DNA of 64,000 nucleotides. It comes from JAEUPI01 sp963814435 (GTDB lineage: Bacteria; Pseudomonadota; Gammaproteobacteria; Burkholderiales; Burkholderiaceae_C). The notes beneath the pieces were generated by a model, which was not told the origin of the DNA, did not search any database, and saw nothing but the letters and a program-made list of their open reading frames with translations. A program made the translations under genes and the position numbers. Below, piece after piece: positions 15,226 to 24,639 of the stretch (the stretch's first letter is position 1; every line of letters starts with the position of its first letter). The stretch spans positions 62,001 through 126,000 of the forward strand of contig CAWFCV010000023.1 in NCBI GenBank assembly GCA_963814435.1, written 5' to 3'.

Positions 15226-15900
15226 GCCCGCACCCCGGCAAAGGTGTAGCCGGCGTTGCGCAGCGTGTGGATGCAGTCCAGCGGCTCGAGCTTGCGGCGC
15301 AGCCGGCTGACCAGGATGTCGACCGCGCGCGAGTGGATGTCCTCGGCCGAGCGGCCGCGCAGCTTGTCCAGGATGTCGTCGCGGCTGAACACCTTGTGCG
15401 GCGCGGCGGCCAGCAGCGCCAGCAGCTCGAACTCGGTGCTGGTGAGCTCGACCGCCTCGCCCTGGCGCTGCACGCGTGCGGCGGTCGAGGTCGATCGTCA
15501 GGCCCTCGAAGCGCAGCTGCCGCGCCGTGTTTCCGGCCGGCGCCACGCGGCGCAGGATGGTCTGGATGCGCGCCAGCAGCTCGCGCGGCTCGAAGGGCTT
15601 GGGCAGGTAGTCGTCGGCGCCGAGCTCGAGGCCGACCACGCGGTCCATCACGTCGCCGCGCGCGGTGAGCATGACGATCGGCACGTCGCTGTCCTTGCGG
15701 ATCGTGCGGCACAGCTCGAAGCCGTCCATCTCGGGCAGCATCACGTCGAGGATCGCGACGTCGAAGCCGCCCTGGCGCAACAGCGCCAGCCCGGCGCTGG
15801 GCCGGGTGGCGTGCTGCAGCTCGAAGTCAAAGCGCTTGAAGTAGGCCGCCAGCGGCGGCCCGAGCTGTTCGTCGTCGTCGATCAACAGGAGGCGGGGCAT
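15222..15900 (-). CDS. OmpR/RstA-like response regulator (frameshifted in the linker)
   Basis: The receiver domain occupies residues 1-120, with acidic residues DDDE at 8-11 and phospho-acceptor Asp52 (AILDVMLPEMDG). TARGDV and KPFEPRELLARI complete it. A break near 15480 moves the winged-helix output domain into another frame: VELTSTEFELLALLAAAPHK, then RAVDILVSRLRRKLEP and IHTLRNAGYTFAGV to the stop. The histidine kinase lies immediately downstream. A Spy-like periplasmic gene on the same strand lies just upstream, suggesting an envelope-stress circuit similar to CpxR or RstA. Confidence 0.82.
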
Positions 15901-15986
15901 GCGAGTGGAGTGACTTCGGAGCCAGCGGCGCACCGTGGCCGCGCAGTCACTGTACCAACCGCCGGCCGCGCGTCGCGGCAGGGCCC

Positions 15987-16467
15987 TCAGCCGCGCCAGC
16001 CATGGTGCCCCCGCCTGGCCATGAACTCGCGCACCTTGGCCTGCTGCTCGGGCTTCAGGCTGTCGTAGAAGTCGGCCATCGCGGTGATCACCTCGGGGCT
16101 CTTGGCGGTGATGGCGCCGGTCTTCGCGTCGACCAGGCGTCTTGGCCTTGGCGCGGTCGAAGCTCGGTGCCGGCCACCAGCGAGGCGAACTCGGCGCGCG
16201 GGTCGGTGGTGCTGCCGACCAGCGCGTTGCGCTGTTCGCGCAGCTTGTCGGCCAGCACGCCGAGCTTGGCCTTCTGGGCCTCGTCGAGGTCGAGCCGGCT
16301 GCCGACCTTGTCGACGATCCTGCGCCTTCATCTTGGCGGCGTCTTCTTCGCTCATCGCCTGCCAGCCATAGCTGCTAGTGCGTGCGATGCGAGCAGGCGG
16401 CCAGGCCGCCGAACAGCACCGAGGCGCCGAAGATGCCGATCAGGGTGCGCTTGAGCCAGGGTTTCAT
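15987..16467 (-). CDS. Spy/CpxP-like periplasmic lipoprotein (frameshifted)
   Basis: The N-terminus MKPWLKRTLIGIFGASVLFG ends in a lipobox-like LAAC near residue 26. After a break at about 16375, MSEEDAAKMKARIVDKVGSR and LDEAQKAKLGVLADKLREQRN show the helical LTxxQ-type repeat. A last piece in another frame reads DFYDSLKPEQQAKVREFMARRGHHGWRG, with the second repeat and a His/Gly-rich tail. Spy and CpxP are periplasmic chaperone or sensor proteins. It lies 86 nt upstream of a two-component system on the same strand. AAGGA precedes the ATG by 8 nt. Confidence 0.75.
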
Positions 16468-16760
16468 GGTGAGGTCCTTGTAGGCCGTCGCGGCCCGGTG
16501 GTTGAACAAGGCCTTCATGGTGCGCAGCGGCCGCGCATCCGTCCTTTCGGCGCGGTATCGCTGCGTAACGTTATTTGTCGTGGCGGCGCGCCAAGCCGGT
16601 GCCCGGCGCAGCCCGGTCGCCGCGGCACGCCGTGGCCGCCGGCGGCAATTCTTGCGCTCGCTCAAGACCTGCGCGGTGTCGGCGCGCCCAATACTGCAGA
16701 GGCCTGGGCGATGGGTCAACGGGGCTGCATGGGCGCCAGGCCGTTCGCAAGGAGACAGGC

Positions 16761-17207
16761 ATGGAAAAGATGCTTCACCTGTTGGAGACTTTCACGGCAC
16801 GTGGCAGCGACGGCAGGAACCACGTGGTCCATGGCTACGAGTACCTCACCCGCCTTGACGAGGTGCCCGCCAGCGCGCCGGGGCAATGGGAGCCGACCGG
16901 CCTTGCCGAGTACAAGCTGGCCGACGGCCGCCACGTCAGCGTGGACAAGGACGGCGCGATGGGCCTGCCCGAAATCGGGCTGAGGCTGGAACGCTTACAG
17001 CGCGAAGAATCGAAACCCGCCGCGAGCCGCGGGCGTGTTGAGGCACTCGTCGCCTGCGACGTGTGCCTGCGCGAGGTGCCGCGTTCGGAAGCCGTGGTGC
17101 CGGAGGCGGCCGACTACGTGGCCTACTTCTGTGGCCTGCAGTGCTTCGAGAAGTGGAAGAGCCTGCCGGAAAGCCCGGCTGCTGCGGGCGAGCGCGCGCG
17201 CCCGTGA
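16761..17207 (+). CDS. DUF3330-type zinc-ribbon protein
   Basis: A 148-residue protein. The N-terminal half (LLETFTARGSDGRNHVVHGY, then WEPTGLAEYKLADGRHVSVD) is a small beta-rich domain. The C-terminal half carries CDVCLREVPRSEAV and YFCGLQCFEKWKSL, a four-cysteine CxxC...CxxxC arrangement that fits a treble-clef zinc site. DUF3330 proteins are often found near mercury-resistance transposons, but no mer or transposon gene is seen here. An AAGGAGA ribosome binding site is 5 nt before the ATG. Function unknown. Confidence 0.75.
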   Translation: MEKMLHLLETFTARGSDGRNHVVHGYEYLTRLDEVPASAPGQWEPTGLAEYKLADGRHVSVDKDGAMGLPEIGLRLERLQREESKPAASRGRVEALVACDVCLREVPRSEAVVPEAADYVAYFCGLQCFEKWKSLPESPAAAGERARP

Positions 17208-17250
17208 TGACGGTTCGGGGTCGGACGCGGTAGACCGGACGCGGCGGAAT

Positions 17251-18467
17251 TCAGCGCATCGGCAATCGCGCGATGCGCGACACCAGCCACAAGCCGGCGA
17301 GCGAACACGCTCCGGTGACGACCCAGGTCCAATGCCAGCCGCCGGCGCGGCTGGCCACCCAGGCGGCGAGCGGCGGCCCGGCGAACTGGCCGAACGCCGA
17401 CCACTGCTGCACCCAGCCCACCGTGGTGGACAGCGTCTGCTCGCTCGGCGCCACCCGCACCGCCAGCGCGAACAGCGTGGCCGGGATCACGCCGCCGACC
17501 GTGGAGAACGCCAACACCGCAATGTAGCGCAGCCACGGCGGCAGGCCAGCGCCCGACGCGCCGGCAAATGCCGCGATCGTGGCCAGGCCCATCACAATGA
17601 AGCCGACCGTCATCAGCACGGCTGGCCTGGCACCACGGTGCAGCAGGCGGCCCGAGGCCACGTTGCCCACCATGTTCACCGCAGCGGCCAGCGCCGTCAG
17701 CACGCCGGTGGCCACGCCCGACAGGCCGGCCTGCGTGTAGATGGTGGGCAGAAAGCCGATCACCGCCAACCACTGGCTCGAGTAGACGGCAAACGTCATC
17801 GCCACCAGCCAGGGCCCGCGCGTGGCCAGCGTCTGGCGCAATCGCGCCGGCCAGGCCGTCGCCGTCGTCGGCAACGCCACGCGATCGGCCGGCGCGCCGC
17901 CGGGTACCGCCCGCACGAGCCACACCACCATCGCCACTGAAATGCCGGCCAGCACCCACCACCAGGCGCGCCAGCCGAAGGCATCGATCCAGATCGGGCC
18001 GATCAACAGGGCCAGCGCGGTTCCGAACGGCATGTAGGCGCCCCAGATGCCGAGCACCACGCTGATGCGCCCGGGCGCCACCAACCGGCGCACCAGCCCG
18101 GGCGCCGGCAGCACCGCGAGCAGGAAGCCGAAGCCTTCGCAGGCACGCAGCAGCATCAGCGCCGGCACGTCGCGCGCGACGCCGCCGAGTGCGCTCGCTG
18201 CGCTGAGCACCAGCAGCCCGAGCACCATGCTGCGCTTCAGGCCGAGGCCGTCGGCCAGCACGCCGAAGGCCACGCCCACCGTCATGCCGGCCAGCTGCAC
18301 CAGCGACAGCAGAAACCCGGCCTGCACCAGCGACATGCCGAGCGCCTGCTGCAGGGCGGCGATGGCCGGCGGCAGCTTGCCCACGTGCAGCGCCGCGCAG
18401 ACGCCGGCCGCGATGACCACCAGCGCCGGGTCGACGCGGGGGCTGGCCGGGCAATTTGAAGGTTCAT
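17251..18467 (-). CDS. MFS transporter, CynX/NimT-like (start region frameshifted)
   Basis: A ~405-residue, twelve-helix transporter. Visible are the loop 2-3 motif GVLADGLGLKRSMVLG and helices such as LVAMTFAVYSSQWLAVIGFL. The natural ATG (18467, MNLQIARPA) is out of frame with the conserved part by one base in a run of C residues near 18440. In the conserved frame the sequence is open up to a GTG at 18507. The layout resembles the cyanate/nitroimidazole MFS branch, but the substrate cannot be read from sequence. It is divergent from the ChaN-like gene. Confidence 0.8.
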
Positions 18468-18516
18468 TGATCCCGCAGTGTGCCTGGGCATCGCGCGCAG
18501 CCTGCACAATGGCTGC

Positions 18517-19422
18517 GTGATAACCGGACCGACCCCACCACCGATCGATCGCGCCGATGCCACGCGGCGGCACCTGCTGGCGGGTGGCTTGAGCCTCGTC
18601 GCGCTGGCGGCCGCGGCGGCCTGCGCGTCGCTGCCCAAGGGGCCCGAGCCGTGGCATGGCCGGTTGCAGGGCGACACGCTGGCGCTGCTGGGCGAAGTGC
18701 ACGACAACCCGGTGCACCATCGACAACGGGCCGCGGCGCTCGGGCGCGCGTTCGAGGTCGGCTGGCGACCTGCGGTGGTGATGGAGCAGTTCGACCTCGA
18801 ACGCCAGGCCGACATCGACCGCAGCCGGCGCGAGCGACCCCTTGATGCGCGCCACCTGATCGATCAGGCCGGCGCGGCGCGCGGTTGGGACTGGGATCAC
18901 TACGAGCCGCTGATCGCGCTGGCGCTGCAGTTCGAGCTGCCGCTGTGGGCCGGCAACCTGTCGCGCAACCAAGCCTCGCGCATCATGCGCGACGGCTACG
19001 AGGCGGTGCTGGGCGCCGAGCGCGTGGCGCTGTGGGGACTGCAACGCACACCCGACGCCGCCTGGCAGGCCGCCCAGGAGAGCGAGATCGATCGCGGCCA
19101 CTGCGGCGCGCTGCCGCGCAATCTGTGGGCGAGCATGGCGCGTGCGCAGTTCGCCCGCGATGCCGTGCTGGCGCACCTGCTGCAGCAGCATGCCGCCGGC
19201 GGCGCGGTGCTGCTGGCCGGCAACGGCCATGTGCGGCGTGACATCGGCGTGCCGCGCTGGCTCGACGCCGTGGCGCCGCAGCGCGTGCTGGTGGTGGGCT
19301 TCGTCGAAGCCGACAGCGAAGCGCCGGGGCCGGGCCAGTACGACGTGGTGGTGCGCACCGCGCGAGCCGTTCGGCCCGACCCGTGCGAGGGCTTCCGCGC
19401 GCGGCGCCAACCGGTGGCCTGA
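18517..19422 (+). CDS. ChaN-like haem-binding lipoprotein (Tiki superfamily)
   Basis: A 301-residue protein with an RR-containing signal (RRHLLAGGLSLVALAAAAAC) ending in a lipobox cysteine. The conserved core includes GDTLALLGEVHDNPVHH, VVMEQFDLERQ, WAGNLSRNQASRIM and VLLAGNGHVRRDIGVPRWL, the GEVHDNP and GNGHVR motifs of the DUF399/ChaN family. Known ChaN proteins bind haem dimers and are linked to iron uptake. The start chosen is the GTG at 18517; an upstream GTG or ATG would overlap the divergent transporter. Confidence 0.83.
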   Translation: MITGPTPPPIDRADATRRHLLAGGLSLVALAAAAACASLPKGPEPWHGRLQGDTLALLGEVHDNPVHHRQRAAALGRAFEVGWRPAVVMEQFDLERQADIDRSRRERPLDARHLIDQAGAARGWDWDHYEPLIALALQFELPLWAGNLSRNQASRIMRDGYEAVLGAERVALWGLQRTPDAAWQAAQESEIDRGHCGALPRNLWASMARAQFARDAVLAHLLQQHAAGGAVLLAGNGHVRRDIGVPRWLDAVAPQRVLVVGFVEADSEAPGPGQYDVVVRTARAVRPDPCEGFRARRQPVA

Positions 19423-19428
19423 CGCCGC

Positions 19429-19677
19429 TCAGCGCGGCGAAGCCGGCGCGGTCGACCGGCCGTCCGCGCGCCGCCGCTGGTGCCACATCAGCCGATGGAC
19501 GAAGCGGTTGGCGGCCCGTTGCGCCGCAATGCGCGGCGCCGACAGCGCATCGCCCAGGCCGCGCCAGAACACATCCATCGCCTCGCTGCGCAGCGCCTGC
19601 GCACGTTCGAGCGCCTCGTCGTGCAGCCGGTTGAGCTCTTGCCAGGTGTGGCGGGGCGGGGTGTTCAGGTCGTTCAT
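19429..19677 (-). CDS. Small conserved hypothetical protein
   Basis: An 82-residue, highly charged, helical protein (HTWQELNRLHDEALERAQAL, then RIAAQRAANRFVHRLMWHQR). No signal, membrane segment or known motif is visible. It ends 6 nt from the convergent ChaN-like gene and is divergent from a LysR gene. I do not recognise a function. Confidence 0.55.
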   Translation of the reverse strand: MNDLNTPPRHTWQELNRLHDEALERAQALRSEAMDVFWRGLGDALSAPRIAAQRAANRFVHRLMWHQRRRADGRSTAPASPR

Positions 19678-19794
19678 CGCGTTGCTCCGTGGGGTCAGCG
19701 TGGTTTGCACTCTATTGATCATTCCAAGCCACGGAAACCGCGTTGAACGGTATTTGGTATTGCACTTCCTGCAAAGCCACGGCAGAGTGCGCGC

Positions 19795-20716
19795 ATGCAG
19801 ATCCAGCTCGACGACGTGGCCTTGTTCGCGCGCATCGTCGAGCTCGGCACGCTGTCGGCTGCGGCGCGCGAGCGCAACGTGCCGGTCAGCCAGGTCACCC
19901 GTTCGCTGGCGCGGCTGGAGGCGGTGTGCGGCGTGCGCCTGCTGCATCGCACGACCCACGGCCTGAGCCTCACCGACGAGGGCGACACCTTCCTCGCCCA
20001 CGGTCGCCGCCTGCTCGACACCGACGGCCGAGCTGCAGGCCGAACTCAGCGGCAAGCTCAGCGGTCCGAGCGGCTGGGTGCGCGTCAGCGTCAGCGCCAT
20101 CGTGGCGCAGCTGGTGATCGTGCCGAGCCTGAATGCGCTGTACCAGCGCCACCCGCAGCTGCATGTGGAGATCGCCGCCGACGACCGCGTGGTCGACATG
20201 GCGCGCGACGGCATCGACATCGCGATCCGCACCGGCTCGCCGAGCAGCGAGACGCTGGTGGCGCGCCAGATCGGCGAGCTGTCGCGCGCGTTGTATGCCG
20301 CGCCGTCGTACATCGCCGCGTTCGGCCTGCCGCGCACGCCCGACGACCTGAAGCAGCACCGTCTGATCGCCAACAGCGGCAATCCGACGCTGAACCAATG
20401 GCGCATCGGCAGCGGCAAGCAGGCGCGCGACCTGGTCGTGCAGGGCCACACCCGAGCCGACAACACCGCCATCGTGCTGGCGCTGGCGGAGCACGGCGTG
20501 GGCATCGGCCGCATCGTCGAGCTGGTGGCCAGGCCGCTGGTGCGCAGCGGCGCGCTGGTGCCGGTGCTGCCAGGTCAGATCAGCGGCGAGCCGGTGCCGA
20601 TGTACGCGGTGATGCTGCAGGAGCGCCACCGACTGCCGAAGATCCGCGCCTGCATCGATCACTGGGCGCAGTGGATGGCCGACACCGCGGCCGCCAGCCC
20701 CCGGCGCCGGCGTTGA
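19795..20716 (+). CDS. LysR-family transcriptional regulator (one frame break)
   Basis: The helix-turn-helix domain is in residues 1-60 (LFARIVELGTLSAAARERNVP, VSQVTRSLARLE). An extra G at about 20026 in GACGGCCGAG shifts the frame. Removing it gives LLDTDAELQAELSGKLSGPS and joins the effector domain (VRVSVSAIVAQLVIVPSLNAL to PKIRACIDHWAQWM) into a ~306-residue protein. It converges on the acyl-CoA dehydrogenase gene, whose end is 4 nt away. Its own target is not evident. Confidence 0.8.
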
Positions 20717-20720
20717 CGGC

Positions 20721-21891
20721 TCAGGCCATGCGCTTGGCCACCTCGTCGAGCATGACCTCGGTGGCGCCGCCGCCGATCGACTGGATGCGCGCGTCGCGCG
20801 CCATGCGCTCGATCGGCGTGCCGCGCAGGTAGCCCATGCCGCCGTGGAACTGCAGGCAGTCGTACAGCACCTCGTTGACCAGCGTGCCGCACAGCGCCTT
20901 GACCATCGACACCTCCTTGGTCACCTGCTGGCCCTGGGCGTCGCGCCACGCGGTCTGGACGACCAGCGCACGCGCCGCCTCGACCTGCGCCGCGCGCATC
21001 GCCAGGCGCTGGCGGATCGCCTGCTTGTGCCACAGCGTGCTGCCGAACGCCTGGCGCTGCGTGACCCAGTCGAGCGTCAGTTCGATTGCGCGCGACGCCT
21101 CGCCCATCGCCTGCGCGCCGAGCACGATGCGCTCGTTCTGCAGGTTCTTCATCAGCGCGTAGAAGCCCTTGTGCTCGGCACCGAGCAGGTTGGCCGCCGG
21201 AATGCGGCAACCGTCGAACACCAGCTCGGCGGTGTCGCTCGACAGCCAGCCATGCTTGTCCAGTGCGCGCGAGACGCGAAAACCCGGCGTGCCGCGCTCG
21301 ACGATGAACATCGAGACCTCGCGGTTGCGTCCGGGCTCGCCGGTCTTGGCGGCGACGAAGAAAAGGTCGCCGTGCACGCCGTTGGTGATGTACATCTTGG
21401 CGCCGTCGAGCACCCAGCCGTCGCCGTCGCGGCGCGCGCGGGTGCGCATGCCCGCCAGGTCGCTGCCGGCATCGGCCTCGGTCATCGCCACCGCGCAGAT
21501 GCGGCGCCCGGCCACGATGTCGGGCATGTAGCGTTCGAGCTGCTCGGGCGTGCCGGCATGGTGCAGGTGCGGACTCGCCATGTCGGTGTGCACGAGCACG
21601 GTGACGGCAAAGCCGCCGTAGCTCGAGCGTCCCAGCTCCTCGGCCAGCACCACCGTGGCCAGCGTGTCGAGCTCGCTGCCGCCGAACCGCGCGGGGTAGC
21701 GGATGCCCAGCAGCCCGAGCGCACCCATCTCGCGCAACACCTCGCGCGGCACGAAACCGGCCTGCTCCCACGCATCGGCCTGCGGCAGCACGCGCTCGGC
21801 GATGAAGCGGCGGATGGTGTCGCGCAGCGACTCGTGCTCGGCGCTGAAGAACGGCGACGCGCTGGTGTGGGCGGTGGCGGTCGGGGCTCAT
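20721..21891 (-). CDS. Acyl-CoA dehydrogenase (frame break near the N-terminus)
   Basis: A ~389-residue flavoprotein of the acyl-CoA dehydrogenase family. Conserved blocks are AVAMTEADAGSDLAGMRTRA (FAD and substrate site), LDGAKMYITNGVHGD, ERIVLGAQAMG, RQAFGSTLWHKQAIRQRLA and the C-terminal YLRGTPIERMARDARI with GGATEVM. The frame from 20721 opens only from about 21845. The start MSPDRHRPHQRVA (ATG 21891) joins FFSAEHESLRDTIRRFIAER after removal of one base. It uses an acyl-CoA thioester and passes electrons to ETF. The chain-length preference is not visible. Confidence 0.83.
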
Positions 21892-21944
21892 CGATGGGCT
21901 TTCGTGGCAGCGCGAATATAGAACGCCGCCGCGCGGCGGCATCT

Positions 21945-21996
21945 GGCGAACGCCGCAAGCCACGGCGTTTGGCGAACGCCGCAAGCCACGGCGTTT
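21945..21996. repeat. Perfect 26-bp tandem duplication, each copy a hairpin
   Basis: Two identical 26-bp units lie head to tail (21945-21970, 21971-21996). Each contains a 7-bp inverted repeat, AACGCCG and CGGCGTT, around a CAAGCCA loop and ends in GTTT. A further palindrome, GCCGCCGCGCGGCGGC, lies just to the left (21925-21940). They occupy the ~200 bp between divergent acyl-CoA dehydrogenase and DUF2917 genes. They could be paired operators or a double attenuator. Confidence 0.75.
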
Positions 21997-22092
21997 CAGT
22001 TGAAACCGGCGTCGTGGTGGCCTGACACGCCAGCGCAACCGCGGGCCCAGACGATGCATCCGTGCCGTCACCGGCAGCTCAGGGGTGCCATC

Positions 22093-22572
22093 ATGGAAGC
22101 CGAGCTTCAGCCACCTGCTCACCCCGCTGCGCAACGGCGCGGTGCTTCACCACTGCGGCGGCAAGGGCCGCGGCATCGCGGTGTTCAAAGGCCAGGTCTG
22201 GCTGACGCAGATCCGGCGACCATCGCGACCTGATTCTCGCGGCCGGCGAGAGCTTCGACTTCGACCGGCCCGGCATCGTGGTCGTGCAGGCCTTCGCCGA
22301 CGCCAGCATGCTGTGGTTCGACCGCGCCGGACACGAACCCGATGCGGGCCTTGCGCGACGACCCGCTGCGCCGTGCCGACGGCTCGCGCATCACCGCCTT
22401 CGCGCTGCACCGCGCCGCGCGCGACATGCGCAACGCCGCGATCGCCCGCACGCTGGTGCGTGCCGCCGGCGCGGTGAGCTTCGCCTGGACCCAGGCCGCG
22501 CTCGGCGCTGCGCCAGCCTGCAGCGACCGGCTGGCCGCGGTCGACGATTGCCGCGGCCTGCAACGCGGCTGA
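22093..22572 (+). CDS. DUF2917-domain protein (frameshifted)
   Basis: After repair of at least three breaks the protein starts MEAE, continues SHLLTPLRNGAVLHHCGGKG, RGIAVFKGQVWLTQ, HRDLILAAGESFDFDRPGIV and VVQAFADASMLWFD, and then an unconserved tail (RRADGSRITAFALHRAARDM) to the stop at 22572. The GxVWLTxxGDxxDxxLxxGE-type core is the DUF2917 beta-domain, common in Burkholderiales and of unknown function. It precedes an acetyltransferase gene by a few bases. Confidence 0.7.
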
Positions 22573-22579
22573 GCCGGCG

Positions 22580-23210
22580 ATGGGCGCCGCCATCGCAACC
22601 CCGATCGGCAGCCGGCGCCGGTGCTGTGGTCCACGGCCGACTGCCGCCTGGTGCTGCTGCGCCCGGTGCGCGAGCGACGATGCGCCGCTGGTCGAGGCCT
22701 TCATCAACGGCCTGTCGCCGCAGTCGCGGCTGCGTCGCTTTCACACCGGGCGTGAGCAGTCTGCCGCCGTCGTGGCTGCAATGGATGGTGCACCCCGACC
22801 CGTTGCACGACGTGGCGCTGCTGGCCATCGCGGTCGACGGCCGGCAGCCGGTGTGCATCGGCGAGGCGCGTTACGCCCTCGGCGACGGCCCGCCGGGTGA
22901 ACGCGAGTTCGCGCTGGTGATCGCCGACGAGCTGGCAGGGCGTGGGCCTCGGCAGCGAATTGCTGCGCCAGCTCGGCCATCACGCCGCGCTGCAAGGCGT
23001 CGAGCGCCTGGTGGGCGACGTGATGCGCGACAACCTGCCGATGATCGAGCTGGCGCGACGCAATGGCTACGCCGTGCGCACGCACCGCGGCGACCCGCGC
23101 CTGTTGCAGGTCGCGCGCGCGCTGGGCGATGCGCCGGCGGCATGGCTGCGCGCCCACCAGGCCGGCGCTGCGCGCCAGGCGCGGCCACCGCGCGCACCAG
23201 CCGGCCCTGA
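22580..23210 (+). CDS. GNAT-family N-acetyltransferase (frameshifted)
   Basis: Pieces in all three frames assemble a GNAT protein: LWSTADCRLVLLRPVR, DDAPLVEAFINGLSPQSRLRRFHTG, SLPPSWLQWMVHPDPLHDVALL, VCIGEARYALGDGPPGEREF. The acetyl-CoA loop follows as QGVGLGSELLRQLGHHA (the Q/RxxGxG/A motif), then DVMRDNLPMIELARRNGYAV. Extra G residues near 22748 and 22934 account for two of the breaks. The most likely stop is the TGA at 23208. In the sequence as given the last frame runs on into the sigma-factor gene, which I regard as an artefact. Confidence 0.7.
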
Positions 23211-23223
23211 CTTCGGCCGCGCG

Positions 23224-23771
23224 ATGCCGGCCTCGCCCATCGAACGTGCGGTCGCCGAACATCGCGCCTATCTGCTGCGCTTCGCGCGCCGGCGCGTGCG
23301 CGACCGGGCGCTGGTGGAGGACGTGGTGCACGACACGATCGTCGCTGCGCTTCAAGGTGCCGCGCAATTCGCCGGCAGGGCGTCGGCGCGCACCTGGCTG
23401 ACCGGCATCCTGCTGCGGCACATCGCCGACGCGCTGCGGCGCGAGCGTCGTGCTGTCGCCGCTGGCACCCGCAGGCAACGAAGCGCACACGAGCGACGCG
23501 GCAGCGAGCGACGCCGACGCGGCGCCGCCCGACACACTGGTCGACCACCGCGATCCGCCGCGCCTGCTCGAGGGCCGCCAGTCGGTGCGACGCCTGGAGG
23601 CACTGCCTGCAGCAACTGCCGGCCGGCAGCGCACGCATCGTGGTGCTGCGCGAGATCGACGGCCTCAGCACCGACGAGACGGCGCGCCGCCTGGGCGTGG
23701 ACGCCGCCGCCGTGTCGTCCGCGCTGTACCGGGCGCGCCATCGCCTGCGCCAATGCCTGTCGTGCGGCTGA
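23224..23771 (+). CDS. ECF-type RNA polymerase sigma factor (frameshifted)
   Basis: Region 2 is SPIERAVAEHRAYLLRFARR, VRDRALVEDVVHDTIVAAL and RASARTWLTGILLRHIADAL, with the core-binding DVVHDT segment. Region 4 is SARIVVLREIDGLSTDETAR, RLGVDAAAVSSALYRARHRL, a typical sigma-70 r4 helix-turn-helix, ending QCLSCG. Breaks near 23455 and 23605 separate them. No anti-sigma gene is obvious, although the next small gene encodes a one-pass membrane protein. ECF factors direct transcription of envelope or oxidative stress genes. Confidence 0.75.
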
Positions 23772-23892
23772 GGCGCGGTGGCCGGCACGCGCCGCATTGC
23801 AGATGAAACACGCGCCGCGCGCGCTGCAACGGCACGGCAACCCGGGCTCCGGTGAGCATCGCTGCACCTGCCCTGCCACCCGAGTCGACGCC

Positions 23893-24128
23893 ATGGCCCC
23901 CATCGTCCCGACCTATCGCCCCCTCGTGACGCCCACCCGCACCGCGATCGCGATCGCGCTCGTGGCGGTGTTCTGCAGCGTCTTTCTGGCCGTCGATGCC
24001 GCGCAGGGGCGCGCCGGCGCCGACGCGCTGACGGCCGGCGGCATCGATCGTGTGCCCAGTCCGCCATCGAGGCGGTGCTGACCGAACGGGTCTCGCGCGT
24101 CGAGGGCGCCGCGCCACCGACCCACTGA
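23893..24128 (+). CDS. Small single-pass membrane protein (frameshifted)
   Basis: The N-terminus MAPIVPTYRPLVTPTRT leads into a hydrophobic helix AIAIALVAVFCSVFLAVDA. The frame breaks near 24055. The downstream reading CAQSAIEAVLTERVSRVEGA to the TGA at 24126 is the likely continuation, giving about 78 residues. It has no recognised domain. It follows the sigma-factor gene by ~120 bp, so a regulatory link is possible but unproven. Confidence 0.5.
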
Positions 24129-24153
24129 CGCGCCGCCGCAGCGCCCAGGCCGG

Positions 24154-24639
24154 TCAGGGTCCGGCACCACCCCGTGATCGGAAGGCCGGCGCCTGGCGCC
24201 GGCCTTCGCTTGTTGTCATCAGCGAGGCCGATCGCGACGGCAGCCGCGCACTGAGCAGCGAGGCCAGCGCGGCGACGCCATGGCGCACCGGCGCCGTCCA
24301 GGCGTCGACCTGCGCGCTGCGCGGCGTGCCGCCGAGCGCCCACTCGACGAGGTGCTCGCAGTTGTTCGACCAGATGCTGTAGCGGTCCTCGCCCAGCCGC
24401 GCCCGTGCCCGCTCCACCGCAGCCTGGCCGTGGTAGGTCGGCGCGGGCCAGGGCTTCACCTGCCAGCCGCGACCGCCGGCGAAGCGATCGAGCGTCACCT
24501 CCTCCACCGGGCCGCGCCGCAGCCGCCGGCCGAGCCCGGCGTAGTGGATCACGCGGCCATCGCCGGCATACAGGCCGTGGTGCACATAACCCCGGCGTCG
24601 GGTGACGAGGTGGGTTCCGGGCAACAACTGATCTGGCAT
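24154..24639 (-). CDS. LRAT/NlpC-P60-like lecithin retinol acyltransferase-family protein
   Basis: A 161-residue protein with the LRAT catalytic set: HHGLYAGDGRVIHYAG carries the histidines and NNCEHLVEWALGG carries the nucleophilic cysteine in an NCEH motif. These enzymes are papain-like acyltransferases or thiol hydrolases acting on lipid or amide bonds. The last 20 residues are encoded across a strong hairpin (24181-24207) and look unconserved, so the native stop may lie earlier (TGA near 24219 in another frame). It is convergent with the small membrane protein gene. Confidence 0.8.
   Translation of the reverse strand: MPDQLLPGTHLVTRRRGYVHHGLYAGDGRVIHYAGLGRRLRRGPVEEVTLDRFAGGRGWQVKPWPAPTYHGQAAVERARARLGEDRYSIWSNNCEHLVEWALGGTPRSAQVDAWTAPVRHGVAALASLLSARLPSRSASLMTTSEGRRQAPAFRSRGGAGP
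24181..24207. terminator. Bidirectional hairpin terminator
   Basis: GAAGGCCGGCGCC (24181-24193) and GGCGCCGGCCTTC (24195-24207) form a perfect 13-bp dyad with a one-base centre. It lies between convergent genes, and a T-rich stretch (GCTTGTTGTC) follows on the plus strand. The stem is very stable. It overlaps the annotated 3' end of the LRAT-like gene, which suggests that gene ends earlier than the open frame. Confidence 0.65.

Noticed and set aside
15222..15900. Two separate proteins, a lone receiver and a lone winged-helix domain
   Set aside because: They abut in order with one frame change in the linker and together match a normal OmpR-type regulator.
21945..21996. Possible CRISPR repeat
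   Set aside because: Only two copies exist, directly adjacent with no spacer between them and no cas genes nearby.
22942..23771. An apparent GNAT acetyltransferase-sigma factor fusion
   Set aside because: The joining sequence is unconserved and a stop for the GNAT frame exists at 23208 if one more single-base error is allowed; both proteins have their normal length without fusion.
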